Shown one piece after another: positions 1-4,702 of a DNA stretch of 8,015 bases. Position numbers and translations under genes: made by a program. Below the pieces are notes generated by a model. That model ran no database searches and was not told where the DNA came from. It saw only the letters and a list, made by a program, of their open reading frames with translations. The stretch comes from Prevotellaceae bacterium (GTDB taxonomy: Bacteria > Bacteroidota > Bacteroidia > Bacteroidales > UBA932), in contig JAIRKV010000083.1 of the NCBI GenBank assembly GCA_031259935.1, positions 1 through 8,015 on the forward strand, written 5' to 3'. Position 1 is the stretch's first letter; each line of letters opens with the position of its first letter.

Positions 1-29
1 CCATTCAAAAATCACCTGTTTTTAACTAA

Positions 30-740
30 AATTTAACAAACCTAAAGGTAAAAACTGCAATGTGGGTTAAAGACAGTATCATAACGATAGATGCTATGAG
101 AACACAGCGGGAAATAGCAAAAAAGATAATTGAAAACAAGGCAAATTATATTCTTGCCGTTAAAGGCAATCAGGGCAAGTTTGGAAGAGGAAGTTCATAC
201 ACTTTGCCGACATGCAAATTCAGTGTCTGATGAAACAGTTACGGAAAAAGGACACGGAAGAATAGAAACCCGTAGATGTCAGGTGTTTACAAAAGGCTTA
301 ATCGTTGATTCCAAAAACAAATGGAAAAATCTTGAAAGTATAATGAAAATAAATCAATACGTGAATTGCCAAACAAAACTGAAACTCATGAACGTTTCTA
401 TATCAGTTGTTTACAGCCTGACAGCGACTTCAATAAATTTATTCGAGACCATTGGTCGGTTGAAAATAAACTGCATTGGACTCTTGATATGGTTTTCCGC
501 GAAGACGAGCAGCGAAAAAGAGCCAATCATGCTGCAAAGAATTTTGCAACAGTCAGAAAAATCGGACTGAATTTGCTCAAAAAAGATACAGGAAAAGAAT
601 CCTTTAATAATTTTTCCGACGAAGAAATATTAAAATTTCAATATAAAATTAACCGTAGACCAAGAAAATTACTTAACTTTGACTCGCCCTGGAAAGTATT
701 TTCCTCCGCATTGAATAATCCTGTTGCATTTGATACTTGA
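30..740 (+). pseudogene. ISAs1-family (H-repeat type) transposase, broken by two frameshifts and missing its N-terminus
   Basis: This is the C-terminal part of an ISAs1-family DDE transposase, the family that includes the H-rpt proteins of enterobacterial Rhs elements. The homology runs through three frames. The first carries SIITIDAMRTQREIAKKI and ILAVKGNQGK (about 75-178), with a catalytic Asp candidate at 90-92. The second, reading LEEEVHTLCRHANSVSDETV and GHGRIETRRC, takes over near 180. The third takes over near 350 with SIRELPNKTETHERFY and RDHWSVENKLHWTLDMVFRE, and ends at TGA 738-740; its catalytic Glu candidate is at 462-464. The two frame changes look like single-base indels: one in the run GGCAAGTTTGG, one in AAAATAAATCA. 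The first frame is closed by a stop at 27-29, and no family sequence is recognisable before about 60, so the N-terminal half is absent or lies outside the window. The gene cannot make an active transposase. Family assignment is strong; the exact left edge is uncertain. Confidence 0.88.
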
Positions 741-800
741 ATCTACCTTTTATGAAATTTTGCATCGTATTAAATTTTTTTATTATTTTTGCGCCATATT

Positions 801-858
801 AAAACATTGGGAGTGTACTGAACTGGTGGTTAAATCCTAAGTGGTCGCCCAATGTTTT
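801..858. terminator. 11-bp perfect inverted repeat with T-rich tail; possible bidirectional terminator
   Basis: AAAACATTGGG at 801-811 is the exact reverse complement of CCCAATGTTTT at 848-858, separated by 36 bases. The right arm runs into a T-rich stretch (to about 865) on the plus strand. The stop codon of the minus-strand chimera (859-861) touches the right arm, so the structure lies directly at that gene's 3' end and between two convergent units: the transposase relic on plus and the chimera on minus. A terminator is the simplest reading, but a 36-base loop is long for an intrinsic terminator. A boundary or recombination site left by a mobile element is possible. Confidence 0.4.
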
Positions 859-1977
859 TTATTTTAATGACGTTGTTATTGAATATAAAAACCTGTGTAT
901 TTTTTCTATTTCCCCCTTTTTAATAACAATTTCTGCTACATTGTAATACAATTCCTTTTCGGTATCCTTGAAATAGTAAAACATTTTGTATCCTTTTCTC
1001 AGTTTTTTACCTGTTGCGGGCGCAGACGTTTGATAAGCAGAATTTTTAAGAAGTTCATCTATTTTTTTCAGTTCGTCAAGGGTGAGCGCTCCTTTTGCTC
1101 TTGATATTACCACATCGTCAACAACATGTTTATTCCCTTCCCGTATAAACTCTACAGTTATTGCTGTTCCATTTTCAACAGTCAGTTCAACCGTTTTTTC
1201 GTACAGCGGTTTCATTTCGTTTACGAGTTCTTTTTTTACGGCTCTTAAACGTTCCATTTCGGCGGCATCTTCCAACTGTTTGGCGGCTGCTATTTCCTTT
1301 TTTGTCAGTCCTTTGTAATACGGGTGCGTGTCAGTAAATATTTCGCCGGACTCGCCGGGATTGTTGTCAATTCCGGGGTCTGGTTTTGCTTTGGGCAGTT
1401 TGCCGCTTTGCCCGTCGGGTTCGTCGTCTGTGGGTTCTATTCCACATTTGCATCCCCAGAGCGTTCCCGGTCCGGAAGCCCATACTGCATCGTCGCGTCT
1501 GAATACCCTGTTGTAAAATGGAATATGTTCGGGGCGTCTGTTTTCGGGAGATGTAAGGCTTGGTGTCCAGCGCATGTTCGTATAAAGTTCGTTATCTTCG
1601 GCATCGCGCCAGATTGAAGCCAGCCGTGCGCGGCGCACGGCAATATCATATTCGCTGCGCAGCCATGTCTGATTATAGTTTTTCACAATTCCCGCCGCAT
1701 CCTGTTTGAACTGCGACCAGTTTTTAAGATTTCCTTTTTCGTCGAACAGGGCATTGTTCAAAGCACGTATCTGCTGCTGCGTTTTGCGCGCCGAAAATGC
1801 CGCTCCGCTTTGGCTTACTGCAACTCGAGTGCTGCCCAAGTGGTCGGTAATGAAGTAAGTTATTTCGTAACTGCTTGTGGTGTTGTTTATTCGCCCGCTG
1901 CCGGCAATACCTGCGACTGCCGCAAATGTGTTTGCAGCAAAGGCAAGTATTGCTGTTATGAGGACGATTTTTTTCAT
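859..1977 (-). CDS. secreted RHS-motif / Mu F-like head-morphogenesis / putative nuclease chimera (toxin-like)
   Basis: A 372-aa protein in four parts. Residues 1-19 form a Sec signal peptide (MKK, hydrophobic core, NTFA before AVAG). Residues 41-58 carry the RHS-repeat core motif YFITDHLGSTRVAVSQSG. Residues about 85-190 match the Mu F/SPP1 gp7 minor-head-protein family: a helical stretch with WLRSEYDIAVRRARLAS, then RRPEHIPFYNRVFRRDD (His151), Trp166, and LWGCKCGIEPTDD with the typical Cys176-x-Cys178. A Pro/Gly/Asp-rich linker follows (about 189-212). The last ~125 residues, with conserved-looking HVVDDVVISRAKG, KGYKMFYYF and LYYNVAEIVIKKGEIEKIHR, resemble the small nuclease-like domains often found behind MuF segments (PBECR type); this part is a tentative call. 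A signal peptide makes no sense on a capsid-assembly protein, so I infer a recycled polymorphic toxin. No immunity gene follows the 3' end. The MuF part is GC-rich (36/60 in 1441-1500) and the tail AT-rich (16/60 in 901-960), which suggests mosaic origin. The start is the only ATG before the signal peptide. No clear promoter or Shine-Dalgarno is visible. Confidence 0.8.
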   Translation of the reverse strand: MKKIVLITAILAFAANTFAAVAGIAGSGRINNTTSSYEITYFITDHLGSTRVAVSQSGAAFSARKTQQQIRALNNALFDEKGNLKNWSQFKQDAAGIVKNYNQTWLRSEYDIAVRRARLASIWRDAEDNELYTNMRWTPSLTSPENRRPEHIPFYNRVFRRDDAVWASGPGTLWGCKCGIEPTDDEPDGQSGKLPKAKPDPGIDNNPGESGEIFTDTHPYYKGLTKKEIAAAKQLEDAAEMERLRAVKKELVNEMKPLYEKTVELTVENGTAITVEFIREGNKHVVDDVVISRAKGALTLDELKKIDELLKNSAYQTSAPATGKKLRKGYKMFYYFKDTEKELYYNVAEIVIKKGEIEKIHRFLYSITTSLK

Positions 1978-2007
1978 TTTTCTAATGTGCTGTAAATCTT
2001 ACTCTTA

Positions 2008-2150
2008 ATCTAAGCATTAACTGCATACGTATGTAACCATCACTTACTAACGCATGTAACCATCGTTTACATACGGATGTAACCATTGCTTACATACGTA
2101 TGCAGTCATTGCTTACATCTGTATGTAGTTAACGCTTGCATCCGTATGCA
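2008..2150. repeat. Tandem array of 23-bp hairpin-forming repeats, about six copies
   Basis: Units start at 2008 (degenerate), 2031, 2054, 2077, 2100 and 2123, with a partial unit at 2146; the spacing is exactly 23 bp each time. The common core is ATGTAACCATTGC followed by TTACATACGT. Each unit reads as an arm CGTATGTAA, a 7-base loop CCATTGC and the complementary arm TTACATACG, so neighbouring hairpins overlap at a palindromic ACATACGTATGT junction. Copies at 2054 and 2077 are the most alike; the outer ones have drifted. The array lies about 30 bp upstream of the minus-strand chimera and runs into the 3' end of the short HU-like ORF. Because 23 is not a multiple of three, it is not a protein repeat. 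Its function is unknown: it could be a protein-binding array, a recombination site or a transcribed stem-loop series. Confidence 0.85.
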
Positions 2151-2205
2151 ATTTTACTCGCTCTTTTCGAAGTAGATTTTTCCGCTCTGTAAGTTTGTAC
2201 TTCAT
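2113..2205 (-). pseudogene. 30-codon ORF resembling the N-terminus of an HU-like (HU-HIG type) DNA-binding protein, cut short in the repeat array
   Basis: ATG at 2203-2205 on the minus strand opens a 30-codon frame beginning MKYKLTERKNLLRKERVKLH and ending TDASVNYIQM, with TAA at 2113-2115. A start of KYKL.ERKN followed by a short basic stretch is typical of the Bacteroidota HU-related DNA-binding proteins, which are normally well over 100 aa. The resemblance covers only about 20 residues and then enters the 23-bp repeats, which supply the last codons and the stop. The simplest reading is a gene truncated when the array or an adjacent rearrangement arose. A genuine tiny peptide is possible because the ribosome binding site is so good. 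The ISL3-type element ends only 38 bp upstream of the start codon, so the original promoter may have been displaced. Confidence 0.45.
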
Positions 2206-2210
2206 AGTGT

Positions 2211-2217
2211 ACCTCCT
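2211..2217 (-). promoter_or_regulatory. Strong Shine-Dalgarno AGGAGGT for the 30-codon ORF
   Basis: On the minus strand AGGAGGT lies five bases (ACACT) before the ATG at 2203-2205. It is a near-perfect anti-16S match and stands out because the other starts in this window have only A-rich or weak leader sequences, as is usual in Bacteroidota. It supports the view that the short ORF is or was a real translation start. Confidence 0.7.
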
Positions 2218-2242
2218 GTTTTAATTTGTTAAAATTAATCTT

Positions 2243-2264
2243 GGTTATTTCTTTTTTTGAGGTG
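2243..2264. repeat. Left terminal inverted repeat of the ISL3-type element
   Basis: It starts GGTTATTTC and ends TTTGAGGTG. The transposase stop codon (2265-2267) abuts its inner edge, the usual layout for the transposase 3' end of an insertion sequence. It pairs with 2657-2678 with one mismatch, at the sixth base. Confidence 0.88.
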
Positions 2265-2583
2265 CTAAGAAAAATATTCGGTTGTTCGATAGAGGAAGAA
2301 ATCTTTGTCACTCAACCCGTAGTTTTGCGAAATGAAGCGTTGAATTTTACCGTTTATCCGTTCCGCATTAGCGTTTGTTGCGCCATGTCGGAAGTAATTG
2401 ATAATATGTGCTTCGTGCTTGCGTAGCATTTATTTGATAAGCCGTTTTCAGTTCTTCGTGATTGCTAAAAACCTGTTCTATTGTTTCTTCCATTTCACTG
2501 CTCCATTTATCATCCGACTGCGTGATAGCACGCGATACACGGCATAAGCGTTCGAGTTGAACAGGCAATTCCGGTCTTCTTCA
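2265..2583 (-). pseudogene. ISL3-family transposase remnant (C-terminal pieces, frameshifted and deleted)
   Basis: Two pieces are readable on the minus strand. The upstream piece runs from about 2583 to 2431 and contains LERLCRVSRAITQSDDKW and EQVFSNHEELKTAYQI, which matches the ISL3 segment usually reading as LLARSRYLL..S..KW followed by a PELK.AY helix. At about 2424-2430 the frame changes and the homology jumps to HEAHIINYFRHG, ATNANAERINGKIQRF and SQNYGLSDKDFFLYR, ending EYFS and TAG at 2265-2267. The Glu of NANAERING (codon 2361-2363) is the likely last catalytic acidic residue. The segment between AYQI and the INYF motif is missing, by my estimate some 30-50 codons, and the first acidic residues are gone. 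A stop closes the upstream piece near 2583; a short stretch in another frame (from an ATG at 2618-2620, with KKLERANAAVKKTGI) may be an earlier fragment. No functional protein is possible. Confidence 0.85.
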
Positions 2584-2656
2584 CTGCGGCGTTTGCACGT
2601 TCTAATTTTTTGCGTCTCATAATTCTTCTGCTAAATGTACGCAAAAAAATCAATAA

Positions 2657-2678
2657 CACCTCAAAAAAAGAATTAACC
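2657..2678. repeat. Right terminal inverted repeat of the ISL3-type element
   Basis: It starts CACCTCAAA and ends GAATTAACC. It is the reverse complement of 2243-2264 with one mismatch. Its outer edge lies 12 bp from the proposed -33 box of the phoH promoter. Confidence 0.88.
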
Positions 2679-2690
2679 TTTTCATTCGTC

Positions 2691-2722
2691 TGTGCGTAAT
2701 TGAGAATTTAATGTTAACTTTG
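2691..2722 (+). promoter_or_regulatory. Candidate Bacteroidota-type promoter for phoH-purC
   Basis: TAACTTTG at 2715-2722 fits the Bacteroidota -7 consensus TAnnTTTG exactly. TGTG at 2691-2694 is a one-mismatch -33 box (consensus TTTG) with a 20-base spacer, within the usual range. The predicted transcript start is about 20-25 bases before the phoH ATG at 2751. Confidence 0.6.
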
Positions 2723-2750
2723 CAGGTTGTAATTAGAATTAAAAAACTTA

Positions 2751-3713
2751 ATGGCAGAGAAATTATTAGTGGTCGAAGATGTTGATATTGTTAAGTTATA
2801 CGGAATAAATAATGTAAACTATAATTTTATTGTTACTCAATTTCCGAAACTTAAAATTATTTCACGTGGAAAAGAAATTCGCGTTATCGGCGATGATGCC
2901 GAAATCGAACGTTTTGAAAATAAATTAAATATAATAACAGACTGTTTATTGTATCAGGGAAATTTGAAAGAATCGGTACTGTCGGATATTTTTTTGAAAA
3001 ATGAAAACTTTGATAATAATAATGCGTCAGATGTGATTGTTTACGGAAATAACGGGCGAATAATCCGCGCACGAACCGAAAATCAGCGGAAACTTGTAGA
3101 ACTTTACAAAGAAAACGATTTGCTTTTTGCGATTGGTCCTGCAGGCTCGGGAAAAACATATACTGCAATTGCTCTTGCTGTTTGTGCGCTTCGTAACAGG
3201 GAAGTTCGCAAAATTATTCTTACCCGACCTGCCGTTGAAGCCGGAGAAAGACTCGGATTTTTGCCCGGCGATTTCAAAGAAAAACTTGATCCTTATCTGC
3301 AACCGCTGTACGATGCATTAAACGATATGATACCGCAGCGAAAACTTCAAACATATATTGAAGATGGAACAGTGCAAATTGTTCCGCTTGCTTATATGCG
3401 CGGACGAACGCTGGATAACGCTTTTGTTATACTTGATGAAGCGCAGAATACAACGCTGAATCAAATAAAAATGTTTCTTACGCGAATGGGCTGCAATGCA
3501 AAATTTATTGTAACCGGCGATGTTACCCAGATTGATTTGCCCTGCAAAAACGATTCGGGATTATTGAAAATTCGTAAAATACTTGCAGATGTGAAAAACA
3601 TAGGATTCATTGACTTTGATAATCGTGATATAATAAGACATCCGCTGGTAAAAACAATTATCGGTGCATTTGAAAAAAACGAAGAAAATAATATAAAACA
3701 AAATAAAGGATGA
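2751..3713 (+). CDS. phoH: PhoH-family ATPase (YbeZ-like)
   Basis: A 320-aa cytoplasmic P-loop protein of about the normal family length. The N-terminal ~110 residues form the small nucleic-acid-binding-like region typical of PhoH/YbeZ. The ATPase core follows: a GRIIRARTENQRKLVELY lead-in, Walker A GPAGSGKT at 129-136, a TRPAVEAGERLGFLPGD segment, and Walker B VILDEAQN at 226-233 with Asp229 and Glu230, then IVTGDVTQIDLP. In other bacteria the YbeZ branch is linked to RNA metabolism and to the rRNA-processing protein YbeY; its precise biochemical role is not settled. No ybeY is visible here. The ATG at 2751 is supported by the promoter just upstream; the ribosome binding site is only A-rich. 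The stop overlaps the purC start as ATGA, so the two are likely translated as a coupled pair. Nothing looks damaged. Confidence 0.95.
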   Translation: MAEKLLVVEDVDIVKLYGINNVNYNFIVTQFPKLKIISRGKEIRVIGDDAEIERFENKLNIITDCLLYQGNLKESVLSDIFLKNENFDNNNASDVIVYGNNGRIIRARTENQRKLVELYKENDLLFAIGPAGSGKTYTAIALAVCALRNREVRKIILTRPAVEAGERLGFLPGDFKEKLDPYLQPLYDALNDMIPQRKLQTYIEDGTVQIVPLAYMRGRTLDNAFVILDEAQNTTLNQIKMFLTRMGCNAKFIVTGDVTQIDLPCKNDSGLLKIRKILADVKNIGFIDFDNRDIIRHPLVKTIIGAFEKNEENNIKQNKG

Positions 3714-4669
3714 AAGCAATTGTAAAAACAGAATTTGATTTTGCAAAACAGACAGGCAAATACACAGGAAAAGTTCGCGATGTATACACCATTGCCAATG
3801 ATATTTTAGTGATGATTGTTACCGACAGAATCTCGGCATTTGACGTTGTACTTCCCAAGGGAATTCCTTATAAAGGACAGGTGTTGAATCAAATAGCATC
3901 AAAGTTTCTGGATGCAACATCTGATATTGTTCCGAATTGGAAAATAGCATCTCCCGATCCTGTTGTAACTGTCGGATATAAATGCACTCCGTTTCCTTTA
4001 GAAATGATAGTTCGCGGCTATCTTACAGGAAGCGCATGGAGAGCGTACAAATCGGGAATTCGCGAAATCTGCGGTGTGAAAATTCCTGATGGAATGTGCG
4101 AAAATCAACGATTCGAAACGCCGATAATAACGCCTACAACCAAAGCGGAACTCGGAACGCACGACGAAGACATCTCGCGTGAAGAAATTATTTCAAAAGG
4201 ACTGATTTCGGAAAAAGATTATTTGCAAATCGAAAAATTTTCACTCGCTCTGTTCGAGCGCGGCGGCGAAATGGCAAAAAAACAGGATTTAATACTCGTT
4301 GATACAAAATATGAATTTGGAAAACGCAACGATGAAATTTATCTGATAGATGAAATTCACACGCCCGATTCATCGCGATATTTTTATGCCGACAGTTATG
4401 ACGAAAATTTCAAAAAAAACTTGCCTCAACGTCAACTGTCAAAAGAATTTGTACGCGAATGGCTGATGGAAAATAATTTTCAAGGCAAACAGGGACAGCA
4501 AATTCCGGAAATGACCGCTGAAATTGTTGAAGGAATAAGTAACAGATATATAGAACTGTACGAAAAAATTACGGGAGAAAAATTCAAACAGACCGAATAC
4601 GCTGCCGACGATATTTACATTCGCATTGAAGAAAATGTGAAAAACATGCTGGCGCGCCTTGTTTTTTGA
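3710..4669 (+). CDS. purC: Phosphoribosylaminoimidazole-succinocarboxamide synthase (SAICAR synthase)
   Basis: A 319-aa enzyme of de novo purine synthesis that joins CAIR and aspartate with ATP to give SAICAR in the cytoplasm. The family signatures are in order: GKVRDVY (20-26), VTDRISAFDVVLP (37-49), EMIVRGYLTGSAWRAY (98-113), TTKAELGTHDEDI (143-155), VDTKYEFG (197-204) and DEIHTPDSSRYF (214-225). The length fits the longer (~300-aa) form rather than the ~240-aa short form. The ATG at 3710 overlaps the phoH stop by four bases, with AAAGG just before it, so expression probably depends on phoH transcription and coupled translation. No PurR-type site or purine riboswitch is visible upstream. 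The gene appears intact. Confidence 0.97.
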   Translation: MKAIVKTEFDFAKQTGKYTGKVRDVYTIANDILVMIVTDRISAFDVVLPKGIPYKGQVLNQIASKFLDATSDIVPNWKIASPDPVVTVGYKCTPFPLEMIVRGYLTGSAWRAYKSGIREICGVKIPDGMCENQRFETPIITPTTKAELGTHDEDISREEIISKGLISEKDYLQIEKFSLALFERGGEMAKKQDLILVDTKYEFGKRNDEIYLIDEIHTPDSSRYFYADSYDENFKKNLPQRQLSKEFVREWLMENNFQGKQGQQIPEMTAEIVEGISNRYIELYEKITGEKFKQTEYAADDIYIRIEENVKNMLARLVF

Positions 4670-4673
4670 TTTA

Positions 4674-4681
4674 TAATTTTG
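4674..4681 (+). promoter_or_regulatory. Candidate -7 box (TAATTTTG) for the LysM gene
   Basis: The sequence matches TAnnTTTG and begins five bases after the purC stop, about 20 bases before the chosen ATG at 4703. I see no good -33 box at the expected distance, so the call is weaker than for phoH. If real, the LysM gene has its own promoter in addition to any read-through from phoH-purC. Confidence 0.4.
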
Positions 4682-4702
4682 TTAAACTCATACACAAAGG
4701 AA

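Larger units (their letters stand above)
2243..2678 (-). mobile_element. 436-bp internally deleted ISL3-family element with both terminal inverted repeats
   Basis: The element is bounded by 22-bp terminal inverted repeats at 2243-2264 and 2657-2678 that agree at 21 of 22 positions. Between them lies only the C-terminal portion of an ISL3-family transposase in reverse orientation. Intact members of this family are well over 1 kb, so most of the transposase gene has been lost while the ends survive. The 8-bp flanks (TTAATCTT on the left, TTTTCATT on the right) are not a convincing target-site duplication. It cannot move by itself, but intact ends could in principle still be recognised by a transposase supplied from a related copy elsewhere. 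Confidence 0.85.

Noticed and set aside
130..740. Programmed frameshifting in the ISAs1 transposase
   Set aside because: The family normally uses one frame; here there are two shifts at different places and the N-terminus is missing, so decay is the better explanation.
801..858. Integron attC-like site at the 3' end of the chimera
   Set aside because: The ends read CCCAATG rather than the required YAAC/GTTR core pair, and no integrase or cassette array is visible.
741..858. Small immunity gene or tRNA in the gap after the chimera
   Set aside because: No open frame of useful length and no cloverleaf-like pairing beyond the single inverted repeat.
1324..1649. Open frames of 60-100 codons on both strands across the GC-rich MuF segment
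   Set aside because: They are shadows of the chimera gene: no family resemblance, no start signals, and the chimera frame carries clear motifs.
2008..2150. CRISPR-like array
   Set aside because: The repeats are directly adjacent with no unique spacers and no cas genes; the period is simply 23 bp.
2235..2686. 8-bp target-site duplication around the ISL3-type element
   Set aside because: The flanks TTAATCTT and TTTTCATT agree at only four of eight positions.
4679..4702. Longer LysM protein starting at TTG 4679
   Set aside because: It would add eight residues before the signal peptide and overlap the candidate -7 box; ATG 4703 gives a normal signal peptide.
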